Assembly (NCBI GenBank): GCA_004151065.3
Contig: NWUY0303940763.1
Span: forward strand, 1 to 30,841
Reading direction: 5' to 3'
Source of the DNA: Larix sibirica
Lineage: Eukaryota; Streptophyta; Pinopsida; Pinales; Pinaceae
Length of the DNA: 30,841 nt
This document shows, in pieces, positions 19,950 to 29,996 of this stretch (positions are counted from its first letter, which is position 1; each line of letters begins with the position of its first letter). The translations under genes were made by a program, and so were the position numbers. The notes beneath the pieces are model-generated. The model was not told the origin of the DNA and searched no databases. It saw only the letters and a list, made by a program, of their open reading frames with translations.

Positions 19950-20780
19950 TAATAGATCGTTTAATTGAAAATCCATGTTTGTTTTGTTGGGGACACGGAT
20001 TTCTTTTCAAAACCTTTTCATTTCATTTGGTTCATTTCATTTGGAAGCGAAGCACGCTCGACTAAAGGGAGAGGCTTTTTTCCCGCTCCGCTCCTCATTC
20101 TTATGGGTTTTATGAATCCCACTCTGGGCACATAAATTAATTTCATTATTTAGTCATAATGTCATTTCAGGAACTTTACCTCGTGGATTGTCTCTTGAGC
20201 CTAGTTATATTATTATGAAAATGAAATGGGACTTTATGTTGTTTCTTTTTTTTACAAGGACGAAGGAAAAAAGGTAAAACCTCTGTATCCTGTAGTCCGA
20301 TGTGAGGTTCAATCCATATGGGATTTAGATAAAAAAGTAAAACTTATCATTTGCTATGGTCTAAACCCGCATATCTCTACTCACTGGGACTCGCATCCAG
20401 ACATTTCCCATTTTAAGAGCAACTCTAAGAAATAAATGATTGAAATTCTAGTTTCAATCAATTAGTTGTTGTGTTGCCGTTGTTAAAAAAGAAACTAATC
20501 CAGTTGTTGTCTCAAGTTGTTAAACTGCCATCTCCCAAGTTAAAAAGTTGTTGTCTCAAGTTGTTAAACTGTGCCATAAATTTGAACTCCCAAGTTCTTA
20601 AATTAGTTGTTGTCAGGGAATTAGTTGTTGTCGGGGTTTAACTTTTCCATTTTAATAGGTTATCCTTATACCGCGCATATACGCATATATAAGTTTCAAT
20701 TTACCAAGAAATTAATACAGATGTTATTTTCAATTAATCTTTAAGTGTTATGTCAAATCCATATATAAGAAATAAATACA
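19950..20780 (+). repeat. Unidentified dispersed repeat, copy 1
   Basis: Matches 21030-21440 in the same order: TTTAATTGAAAATCCATG (copy 2 TTTAATTGAATCCATG), GGATTTC and TCATTTCA boxes, GAACTTTACCTCGTGGATTG (copy 2 GAAGTTGACCTAGTGGCATG), TAAGTTTCAAT, and AAGTGTTATGTCAAATCCAT with ATATAAGAAAT. The family is not one I know. The stretch also contains GAAGCGAAGCACGCTCGAC near 20044, a phrase typical of plant mitochondrial spacer. The open frame at 20226-20435 has no recognised motif. Confidence 0.6.
20503..20571 (+). repeat. 25-bp perfect direct repeat, two copies
   Basis: A 25-bp sequence starting GTTGTTGTCTCAAGTTG is found at 20503-20527 and at 20547-20571, identical in both. Further TTAGTTGTTGT boxes occur at about 20462, 20601 and 20621, so the region is a small, recently expanded repeat cluster inside copy 1 of the larger repeat. 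Confidence 0.9.
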
Positions 20781-21029
20781 TCTCTATACAATAAGCAAAA
20801 ATAAGAGAAATTCCATTTTGTGTTTTTATACTTGCATAGATTATATTATGGAGAATCATTTTTCCACTTGCTTGTCTTCTTGCTTCTGGGGTGGGATTAA
20901 ACCACCACCTGCAGCAGATTTAATAGGTGGCTCCTGAGCTCCAGTGCGGAATGCGAGCTGAAATAGAATGGTATTGGTGGTTTTTTCTTAAGCTGCTGTA
21001 GTGTAAGAACTAGTTGTTTCTGTGGGTGA

Positions 21030-21440
21030 GCCATTTAATTGAATCCATGCTTGTTGGTTTGGATTGGACCGGATTTCAAAAACATTCTCATTTCACGTTT
21101 TGCCTTAGTAAAAATCTCCGTTTTATGGAGAATATATATCATCTGCTGGGTCATGAAAGTGGATTTTATTATATATGAACCATAACCTTTTATGAAGTTG
21201 ACCTAGTGGCATGTAGTCTCTTTAGGCTCAACCTCTATATGTAAGTTACTCATGTGAACAATAATATAACTCTTTACATCTCTAGATTTAATTGTTTCTG
21301 TGGCAAGTAAATCTTCTCTATACGAGATCGCATATAAGTTTCAATATCCATTCCATGTTCAATACATATATGTTATGTTGTTAAATGCATATCTAAGTGT
21401 TATGTTAAAATCTATATATAAGAAATCAATACCAGTAGAT
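21030..21440 (+). repeat. Unidentified dispersed repeat, copy 2
   Basis: Diverged second copy of the repeat at 19950-20780, shorter because it lacks the TTGTTGT-rich expansion. The two copies lie in the same direction about 1.1 kb apart and could recombine only poorly given their divergence. Confidence 0.6.
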
Positions 21441-21579
21441 CTCTAAATAAATAGAACTCGATAAACCCGATACAATCCAGTGTTTTTTCTTACAGAATAA
21501 GTCCATTTAAGTCAGTTTCTATATGACAGGCAGAATGCCATCTCGAAGTCAGCTAAATAAGCTAAAAAGCTCTAATTAG

Positions 21580-22110
21580 GCAAGTGTCCTAAATCAAATT
21601 GCAAGTAAAATGCAACGTTTAACGATGATGTCTCGAACCCAGTAAAGATGTGTTTGATAGCTCTAAAATGGCATTTCATACGTTTGTCCTAAAGACTAAA
21701 GAACCCCAAAAGGGGGATGTCTATTGGTGGCTTGATGTAACGAGGAAGGGTCGGCTGTAAAAAAAGGTAATAAACGGCTGGAAGTACTAAACTTGCCTAA
21801 ATAAAAGTCAAGTAAAATAGAAGGTACCTCTCACGCTTAAAACGGTGTTTTCTCAAGGTCTAATCTAAAATGTGCTTGTAGAGTCTTTTCCTAATGTAGC
21901 AATAAAGCAAAGGGGGATGTACAGGGTAAATGTCTGCTTTATGAGAAGAGGTAGTAGCTAAAATAAAAAGAAGTAATTAGGCAACATGCTCTTCGTAAGG
22001 AACATCCCATAAACAAAAAGCACGAAAGAGATGTCGGTGGAACAAGAAGCCTGTAGCGAATTCAAGTACGTTTTCTGAGATAGCAAAAGGCCCATATGAT
22101 AAGCTTTTCC
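21580..22110 (+). repeat. Degenerate tandem repeat, about 200 bp
   Basis: CCTAAATCAAATTGCAAGTA near 21589 aligns with CCTAAATAAAAGTCAAGTAA near 21795. GTTTGTCCTAA and TCTTTTCCTAA boxes and AGGGGGATGT (21711 and 21910) keep a spacing of about 200 bp. A third, weaker unit follows to about 22110. No coding signal. Confidence 0.55.
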
Positions 22111-22460
22111 TAAGTGAAAGTAAGGTAGGTGGTAAGAAGGTGGTATGCATAAGGGTGCTGGGGGCAGCAGTGGCTCGATGGAGTTGGTAGGGTTGAGGGA
22201 TTTAAGGTAAGGGGTTTAAGGGGGGTCGCCCCTGATCTCATAGTGGCATTGCAAAATAGGAGGTAGCTTGTTGAGCCCGGTCCCCTATGGGTAATCTCCC
22301 CAAAATATTCCTATTATGTCTTAGGAGAATAAGAGTAAGTAGAAATAAGTAGGATCGACTGATGCATCAATGGCTAAGTCGACAGGTTCAAGCTTAGAGC
22401 AATTGGATAAATATCAGCTGTGACCTCTACTGATGGATATGCTGGTCCTGGATCGACGAC
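22111..22460. other. No recognised gene; G-rich spacer before a retroelement
   Basis: Includes a GGTTGAGGGATTTAAGG/GGGGTTTAAGGGGG-type G-rich patch (22185-22235). A short tract at 22430-22462 reads DGYAGPGSTTATV on the plus strand, similar in composition to the Gly/Ser/Thr/Ala tracts elsewhere, and abuts the retroelement directly. Confidence 0.45.
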
Positions 22461-24574
22461 TGCTACTGTAATAAGTTCGGTATATTATTGAACCCTAATA
22501 AATATTTCCTTGGGATGGAAGAAAGCAAGCTCCTAGGCCACATAGTATCAACACAAGGAGTGAAGATTAATCCAGAAAGAGTTTAAGCTATAAATATCAT
22601 CTCCTTCCCACGACATAAGAAGGCCCTACAGTCCTTTTTTAAGTCAAATAAACTTGGGGGGGTTATATATGCTCAAGGCTGTGAAGGTTCATCCCCAACT
22701 TTGCCGAAGTAACCAAGCATATGACCAAGATGTAAAAGAAGGATGCATATATATTATGGGATGATGAAGCTAAGGTATAATTTACAGTGATAAAGAAGGC
22801 CTTGGGAGAGGCTCCAGTCCTAATTAGTCCTAACTATGAGAAATATTTCATGATATTTTCATTCGCCTCAGAGCACACCATAACTTCTATTTTGTTACAA
22901 AAAAAGAAGGAAGGCCATGAGCATCCCATTGCATTTTTTAGCAAAGCCATTAGGGACACTGAGCTCAAATATAACATCATGGAGAAGCAAGCCTACGCAT
23001 TGGTAAACGCACTCAAATATTTTAGATAATATGTTATATAGTCCCAAATAACTGCCTATGTTCCTCATGCCTCAATAAAAGAAATGCTGTGTCAGCCTTA
23101 ATAAAATGGCAGGTGGGGCAAATGGATTACCAAAAGAAAATAATATTACATGGTAATAAGGCCTACCAAGTTATCAAGGGATAGGGATTGGCCAAGCTGA
23201 TGACTGAATCTAACCTTCAAGCAGTGGGAATTAATGCAATACAAGGCACTAAGGAGAATTAACCAGAAAAAGCAAAATAGGTCTATGTCAGGACTTGCTA
23301 TCATCACTCCAAGTGGTATCAGGATATAGTCCATTTGCGTACTACTGGCCTCTGCTCCCCATGGTGAAATAAGTCACAAATAATATCTATGAATCTGAAA
23401 GCTACAAAATATTGTGCCGTGGGAACAGAGCTGCACTGGAAAAATACTGAGGGGCTACTATTGAAGTGCTTGCAAGAAGGCAAGGCTGAGGTTTTAATTA
23501 AAGATATGCATAAAGCAATCTTTGGAGGCCACTTCGCAGCTAGAGATAAAACTTACAAAATCCTTAGGTTTGGATATTACTGGCCCACTATGTTTTCAGA
23601 TGTTCATAAGATTGTGAGGGCTTTTATTGAATGCTAAACCTTTGCCGGAAGACAAAAAAATGCAGCCCTACCTCTAAAGCATGTTCAAGTTGAGCCTACA
23701 TTCCAATAATGTGGTCTGAACTTCATTCGAGAGATACACCCCCCCTTCCAATGGTCAACCCGGATGGATTTTCACGGCTATTAATTACTTTACCAAGTGG
23801 ATGGAGGCTATCCCTACCAAGCAGGCCACAGACCTCGTTGTCATCGGATTCCTAGAGGAAAATCTCTTGTATAGATTTGGCTGCTCCAAAAAGATAATAA
23901 CTAATAATGCTAAGGCCTTTAGTTCCATTAGGATGGTAGCCTTCTGTAAGTAATATAATATCATCCTCAGCCATTCCTCCAACTACTATCCTCAAGGGAA
24001 TGGTCAAGCTGAGTCCTCAAACAAGAATCTCATGAAAATTAGAAATAATACCTTATTATATAAGAAGAAATCCTGGAACTCACAGCTTAGGTATGCATTA
24101 TGGGCAGACATAATCACTACAAAGAGAGCTCTTGGAAAAGCTCCTTTTCAACTGGTCTATGGTCTGGAGGTTTTACTACGCATTCAACTGGAGCTACCAG
24201 CAATTAAATTATTATAGGATTTAGTGGTAGAACTTTACAAGGTAAAGAGGAGAATAAATCGACTAATAGAAGTTCAGGAGCAGAGGAATCAAGTGTATGA
24301 CAGGTTCAAAGAGTATCAACAATGAATGAAAACCCTGTTTGATAAAAAGGCCAGACCCAGATAATTTAAAGAAGGAGATCTGGTACTTATATGGGATAAG
24401 AGGCATTAAGATCCTGGTAAACACGGGAAATTTTAGAATATCTGGATCGGACCCTTCCTCATCAAATCAAAATGTGGTTTATTAAAAAATACCTTCCATC
24501 TGGTGAATTTATAAGGTAAGTTGCTTTATTTCCCTGTAAATGGCGGGTATCTCAAAGCCTTCTTTTCATCATGA
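22461..24574 (+). mobile_element. Ty3/gypsy pol fragment: RT end, RNase H, integrase, decayed
   Basis: The fragment starts in late reverse transcriptase with NKFGILLNPNKYF, then LLGHIVSTQGVKINPERV. RNase H follows with an open stretch (22787-23029) carrying APVLISPNYEKYF, FASEHTITSILLQ and YNIMEKQAYALVNALKYFR. A tether with GLAKLMTESN follows near 23190. Integrase begins with the zinc-binding region (23389-23637), HKAIFGGHFAARDKTY and CAFIEC-type cysteines, then the catalytic core (NYFTKWMEAIPT near 23785, IITNNAKAF near 23900, YYPQGNGQAESSNK near 23990, SWNSQLRYALWAD near 24075) and the C-terminal FKEGDLVLIWDK near 24370, ending with NGGYLKAFFSS. Both catalytic aspartates read as asparagine (NYFTKW and TNNAK) while the glutamate is kept. 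Stops and frameshifts break it, so it cannot encode an active enzyme. Confidence 0.92.
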
Positions 24575-24735
24575 GAAGAACAAAAAGAACCCCATCTGTA
24601 TCATATTCTCCCGCCCTATCCGTATAGTATTTTCCCTTATTTCATTCACCTGTATTTCCCTTATTATCCCAGCTCCGTCGAGCTTTCCTGTAAAAGACTG
24701 CAATCGGTGTTTTTAAACCCACATGCCTAAATTTT

Positions 24736-24812
24736 GACTTCATAGCCCAATGGACAAGGCACTGGTCTGTTCACCCTGAGATTATACTGGATTCTTTGTC
24801 CCTCGGAGGGAG
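24736..24812 (+). pseudogene. tRNA-Arg-like scrap, nuclear type
   Basis: GACTTCATAGCCCAATGGAC followed by AAGGCACTGGTCTGTTCA, then CCCTGAGATT, follows the plan of a plant nuclear tRNA-Arg (GACTCCATGGCCCAATGGAT, AAGGCGCTGGTCTACG). The D-arm and the start of the anticodon arm match well. The anticodon position does not read ACG, the second half of the anticodon stem is damaged, and the T-arm carries extra bases, so it cannot fold as a normal tRNA. It lies about 160 bp after the end of the integrase remnant and may belong to the same nuclear insertion, or be a tRNA-derived SINE head. Confidence 0.4.
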
Positions 24813-24949
24813 GAACCATCCCACAGAAGGAAGCAATGTTTTCCTGTTAATAGCAACTCTGTTGTAAGGTTGGCAAGTCATACAATGAGTAGGTAAATGA
24901 TGGAGATTGTCCCCGCCAGGTGCAAATAAATAGTTTGAATCTACTCGTA

Positions 24950-25330
24950 CGGGGGAATATTATTGGGGTCTTATAAGAAGTGCTTCAACATTGATGGTTG
25001 AGATCTAAGTGAACACATTAGATTGATGATTCACATCCATGTCATGCTAGGAGTTTTTGTTGGGGTCTTGCAAATGGATGGATAACGCCAATGGTCCAGA
25101 TTTCATTGTGTCTCCTAGATCAACGGTCCTAATTCCTTCATGCTAGGTGATCTTCTCGGGGTCCCGAAGCTAATGACTTAGTGAAAACAATCCATATCTG
25201 TGTGGGCCCTCCAGATAAACGGCCTAGATTCCTTCGCATTGGAGGGGGTCTCGTCGGAATTTGGAAAAAGGAAAATGGCACTAAAAGCCAAGATTTCATC
25301 AGGCCTGGAGATCTAGGGCTCACATTAACT
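24950..25330 (+). repeat. Tandem repeat, about 97 bp, four degenerate units
   Basis: GGGGTC boxes fall at about 24965, 25063, 25159 and 25247. CATGCTAGG starts units at 25043 and 25140, with GCATTGGAGG at 25238, and AGAT-AACGG-C-TAATTCCTTC-type phrases close units near 25135 and 25232. This lies downstream of the integrase remnant, where a retroelement untranslated region or LTR would be, and may be part of it. Two overlapping open frames on opposite strands here are repeat artefacts. Confidence 0.6.
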
Positions 25331-26189
25331 CACAGGATTCCATTTTACAATAAAGAATTTGGCGGCGTCGCACAACATCCAAGTGCAGATTCTTAACAGG
25401 ATATCCACCACTACCCCGAGCCCGTAGGCGGGATCCATCCAACTAAGCACAAGGCATCCAATGGATAAATGCCATGTGTCTGACCAACTCATACTAAAAC
25501 ACCGATGTGGCCATGCTCCAAACTTGAATGGGATAGTAATGGCAGTTAATTAAAACACGAGCAAGGATCCCCCTCTTAATACATCCAAACGGCTTCCTCC
25601 GCACTCTTCCTTGGTAAACTACACTGCTGCACTAAGATAAAAATATCCTTGATTATTATAAAGTAACTTTTAGGCTCCATATTAACCGCACAGTTCCGCC
25701 ACCTTGTAACCAGTCTGCAAATCCTATAGACCCTCTTTTGGAGAGCACTAAGAGAGCACTCCCCCCCATTACAGGTTATCACCGAATCTCAGCTTTCAGA
25801 CAAGAGACTCGTCGTTCTGATAGTATTTTTAGTTGAAAGGGATGTTGCTTGCCCTGTCTGAGCCTCCTTCCAAGCTACATTTCAGTGGTTGCATCAGATG
25901 AGCATTCCAGACACATTTGGATTAGAGTCCTAAGGAGTTCCCCCCTCTCTCTCGGGATTTTCTCATTGTTGTCTGCTACTTTCCTCCAACTTATTAAAGC
26001 TATGTACTTCATTCAAATGGATACCTGTAGCTTGACCTCTACTCCAATATTTTTATTACTCTGCTCTAGGATAAATCATTCATTTGGGCGACTTAAACGC
26101 CTAGACTAAGACCTTTTAGATTACGATACATGACAGATCTAAGTATGTTCTATATTTAAAGAAGATAGACCAGGACACAGTGAGCTTAT
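25331..26189. other. No recognised gene
   Basis: Unassigned DNA. Open frames at 25576-25782 (minus) and 25849-26109 (plus) have no motif that I recognise, no repeats and no neighbour that would suggest a job. Confidence 0.5.
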
Positions 26190-26575
26190 AGATAGTTTAA
26201 ACAAATGGAGCCTCAACTGGTGCTACAAAAACTGCTTTAGGAACTCCTGCAGGAACATTTTCTACTGGTTTTACTGTAGAAGGGACTACTGCTCCGGGAA
26301 CTGCTGCCAGGAATTAAGCCAGTTAAACTGGTGATGTTTGCAACGCTGCTGGGAACGCTGCTGGGACTGGGACTCCTTCTGCCGGGACTGCTGGAACTTA
26401 TTATGCAGGGAAAGCTGGGCTGGTCCAACTGGTTCAACTGCTGCTAGGAATGCTTCAGCTGGGAATAATCATTATGCCCGTAATTTTGTCGATTCTACTT
26501 GTTATGCCGGTTGTTCTGCTTGTGCTGGGAATCCTTGTGCTGCTGCCTGCTACCTCCCGCTACCTCCCCTACAAA
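26190..26575 (+). other. Gly/Ser/Thr/Ala triplet-biased tract, collagen-like remnant
   Basis: The plus strand reads TNGASTGATKTALGTPAGTF, then ATTGFTVEGTTAPGTAA-type peptide, two stops, NAAGNAAGTGTPSAGTAG, a frame change, and GPTGSTAARNASAGNNHYA. Codons GCT, ACT, GGA and GGG dominate. This is the plus-strand member of the same composition class as 4338-4442 and 11885-12470. No start, signal or domain is seen. A hydrophobic frame overlapping at 26450-26641 is the same DNA in another frame. Confidence 0.45.
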
Positions 26576-27976
26576 TCACCAGGAACGAGCAATGAATGGG
26601 AACGGATTAGGCTAGAGACAGAGGAGCAAGGTACGAAATAAAGGTGAAGGCCGGGTTGGGAGGGGCTTTCTAAGATGGGTTGGGTTTAATTATATATTAA
26701 AGTATGCTATGCTTCACCAATCAAAACACTGCACTCCCCTGAGGAATTGGAGTATTACCCGCGGAGCAACATCTAAACTATGCTGGGATGAATGCTGGAT
26801 CTATAATATGCTAGGATGGAGTACATCTTCTTATTCAGTTAGCGAGCACTATTTACAATCAAGCATGTTTGGAAGGTCCGGCGTTTAATCAGCCCGAAAC
26901 TATAGCCCGGTTATAGCCTGTAACTAAGAACTAATGCCTGTAACTAAAGGGAGGCCCGTTTCATTTCTGTATGCCCCCCGTTGAGAACTAGTATGCCCCT
27001 AAGATGGCACTGCAGCTTTATGCGGGGTTAGATAACTGCTGGCCCTACCCTTTATACATCTACCCTCATTTAAACCCTACCCTCAATCCTCGTAGCATAG
27101 AAGTAAGTCTAGCCTCTGCCTACCCTCATTAGACCGGGAAGGACCGGTAAGCTTAGATAAATAGGTAAGCTTATAATTACTCTCTCTCTAACCCAAGCAC
27201 AGTAAATTAACTATAGCTCTGGCCTGGCTAGACTCTACTTTTTCTCTTTTTATCTCCAAACTTTCGACCTAAGCATAAAGCACTCGACCAATTGACTATA
27301 CTATTTTTCACTCTCGTATCTGTAATAGCTATACTATCTGTACTGGCTAGACTATTGAACGAAAGAAACTTTCTCTCTCCCGGGAAGCTTAGAGATCGAT
27401 CGGAAAGCTTTACATCTATGCCCGTATGGAGAGAGAGACCGGCCTGACCTTCCATAGTATCACCCTGAAGTATCGCTGAATAGTATCACCCTCACCAACT
27501 CTATATATTGAGGATTGACTCGCGGATTTCCTCGGAATGGATTAACCGGCTGATGGACTAACATGTGCGCAATGGGCCCGGCCCCCGGAGGGGATTAAAG
27601 GAACCAGCCCAAAGAGAGGGTAAGCCAGGCCTATGACCAGACCAATAAAGTACCACTAATGCAATTTAAGGCCCTGTGAGGCCCGCCCTAAAAAACGTAC
27701 CCTCCCGTGCCTTTTGCTTTTACAAAGACTGAATATAATAATTGCAAATGGTTCTGCTGATTGTGACGCTGGATCAACGGCTGCCTTTGCCTCCTTGGAA
27801 ATATGTTAGGGAGAGCAACCTCCTCACTGCTAAGCTGTAGTTAAGTCAATGGATGTCCGTCAGCTTCATGGAAATGAGCCCATGGAAACACCCACACTTC
27901 TTGCTTTTAGGGTCATACCCATGTAATGCCGAGTTTCATGCCCGGGTGATCCCAACACCGGTATGGTAATGCACTA
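26576..27976. other. No recognised gene; spacer with small repeats
   Basis: Small direct repeats include GCCTGTAACTAA near 26925 and 26937 and TACCCTCATT near 27061 and 27121. A short plus-strand tract at 27740-27776 reads GSADCDAGSTAA, again of the Gly/Ser/Ala type. The minus-strand open frame 27228-27455 has no recognised motif. Confidence 0.5.
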
Positions 27977-28300
27977 GGCCACCCTCGCACTCTAACAATT
28001 ACCACTTAAGGGCCACCCTTGCACTCTAACAATTACCATCCCGACAGGCATACGCCATCTTTCCACTCTACAATTTACCAGTTCAAGGCCACCTTTATCT
28101 CTCCAATTTACCATCTTGATACGTCCGATAGGTCTTGCCCGACGATAGGAGGGCAAGGACGCCTTTCCACTAGTTAATTTCCCCTCTCCCTTATGCTCGA
28201 GCGTGCTTACGCAATCCACTTGGACAAGCGTTTGAACTCTTACTATTACCACCACTAGACGCCACCTTTTATATCTCCAATTTACCACTTTTGGGGTGGA
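27977..28300 (+). repeat. Degenerate tandem repeat, GCCACC...AATTTACCA units
   Basis: GGCCACCCTCGCACTCTAAC and GGCCACCCTTGCACTCTAAC follow each other 35 bp apart at about 27978 and 28013, each ending AATTACCA. More diverged units start at about 28048, 28085 and 28260 (GCCACCTTTTATATCTCC), each ending AATTTACCA. A 125-codon minus-strand open frame spans the array. Its recurring VVNWR and VIVRVQ phrases simply mirror the repeat, so I do not call it a gene. Confidence 0.7.
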
Positions 28301-28414
28301 GACAGCAGCACCCACATATAGAAGTACACCAGCGCGAATAAATGGAAACACAATAATCACCGGAATCAAAACGAACCTGCATCCCCAGCTGGAAACGCAC
28401 GCCCAGGCCCATCG

Positions 28415-28530
28415 GAACTAGTTGGGTCAATCATCGGGTCAATCATCGGAACTCGTCGGGGCATCCGGAACACTCATCTAGTCATCTGGTCGTATGGAAC
28501 ACTCATCTGGTTTCATCCGGCCGGAGCTCA
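28415..28530 (+). repeat. Short tandem repeats (GGGTCAATCATC; GGAACACTCATCT)
   Basis: GGGTCAATCATC occurs twice in a row near 28424 and 28437, and GGAACACTCATCT twice near 28466 and 28495. Small local expansion with no coding signal. Confidence 0.7.
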
Positions 28531-28679
28531 GCTGGTCATCCCCATCCGTCGTGTCTGGGCCTTTATACTTGATACGATGTTATCCCTTTAGTTAGGTTAT
28601 CCCAACCAAGGTGCAAGACCTTACCTTATAGCTCTTTGAGGGGCCAGCCAAAGACAGATCCATTTAGAAATTGAGTAAT

Positions 28680-28870
28680 TGACCTTGATTGAGTAGATCC
28701 TGCAGATGTAGATTGAGTCACAGTTCTGGGTAACTCAGTATCTTAGCCAGGCTGATAACCAGAAGCATCAGTTTAAGTCCCAACGATTGCGAAGATAGTT
28801 GCAGTAGTAGCCAAGGTTAATCTAGCAGTTTACCTTACTGACCCAGAACTTGTTAACTGAGTGGAGTCAG
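28680..28870 (-). other. Ser/Thr/Ala-biased tract
   Basis: The minus strand reads SDSTQLTSSGSV near 28850, LATTATIFAIVGT with TDASGYQPG near 28770-28820, and TVTQSTSAGSTQSRSIT near 28690-28730, with stops between. It resembles the other Gly/Ser/Thr/Ala tracts but is poorer in glycine. I cannot tell a decayed coding repeat from biased noncoding sequence. Confidence 0.35.
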
Positions 28871-29553
28871 ATTCCATGGGAGAGCCATAGTACGTTTAAG
28901 ACCCATTTGATCAAGCTTGATGTTTAGGTAGAAGAGCCTGCTGAATATAGGCGGAAAGGATCGTCTTAAATGATGCACCTTAGCGTGCGTTTTATTGCTA
29001 GTTTCTCTCGGCTGTGGATACATTGCCTATTGATGTTCTAATTTTTCACTTTTATTTAGAAAGATGCGATGAAAGCCAATTGGTTGTTCATTAGCCAATA
29101 TGGGTAAGCTCGTAATAGGTTTAGTGAGCTAAGATATGTGCTGGTGGTAAGACACTGGCCCAGGTGTTGTGTACTAGCAATGGAGAGATTGGTAACCATA
29201 TTTTACAGCGGGGAGAATATAAGAAGAAAGGAAGAGCAAAACATCATTTAGAAGAGCAGTGGAAGGCAAGGACTCTAATATTGAAAGGAAGGAAGCTCTT
29301 TATTAAAAAAGGTAGGAATCTGGGGTTATGGATTTGAAGTATTAGTTTGTTGTCTGCGTTATAGGGTTCATAGGAAGCAGAACAAGGCCAAAGTGTTCTT
29401 TAGCTGGTAGGAAGGAGAGAAGAAGCTATTGCAATACTGGGTTCTATAAAAAAATGTATCCTTATTTTTAAGGTCCTTTATCTAACAGAAAAATGACGGA
29501 GTAATGATTGTTAGACCGGTTGGATAGAGTTAGTTTGAAACGCTAAGATATAA
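28871..29553. other. No recognised gene
   Basis: Purine-rich plus strand between 29200 and 29430 with many GAAGGAAG-type phrases. No open frame of note and no RNA that I recognise. Confidence 0.5.
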
Positions 29554-29565
29554 GGGGGGGGGGGG
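29554..29565 (+). repeat. Run of 12 G
   Basis: A homopolymer of twelve G, followed about 20 bases later by a second G-run (GGGGGG near 29590) with similar flanks (TAAACCTAAAACC and ATAAACTAAACCC). Length is likely variable and error-prone in sequencing. Confidence 0.9.
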
Positions 29566-29996
29566 TAAACCTAAAACCGGCCCGTGTAGGGGGGATAAAC
29601 TAAACCCGGAAAGTCTTTCCGCCCAGGTCTTGATTCACTCGATTACAGGATGCCGGTACTCGATACAAGAGTTGATCCTGTTCATTCACTCGATGCCACT
29701 AGTCGGTCCAGGTAGGTGTCGATGCTGGTACTCGATGCCAGTCATAGATGGGCTGGGATACTTGGATACTTGGGCTGGGATACTTGGCTCGGCTCCTGGT
29801 TATAGAAAACATCCTCATTCACTTTTTTTGTTCAATAAAATCGCTGGACTAGAGCTATCAACGACAAGAGCTTCTAGACTGAGCAGAGGTTCTAGCAAAG
29901 ACTGTGAGTATAGCGTATGAACAAACCTAAAGAGGTGTATATATAACGAGTTGTGTTAAATTGCTCTTGTTGTGAGGTCTAACTGCACATAGCCCT
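29566..29996. other. No supported gene; short direct repeats
   Basis: GGGCTGGGATACTTGG occurs at about 29749 and 29771, separated by ATACTT, and TACTCGAT-CCAG phrases recur between 29650 and 29735. The 96-codon open frame at 29630-29920 spans these repeats, lacks a recognisable motif and is not called. Confidence 0.5.

Noticed and set aside
27992-28369. 125-codon minus-strand open frame
   Set aside because: It lies over a tandem repeat, its peptide repeats follow the DNA repeats, and no domain is visible.
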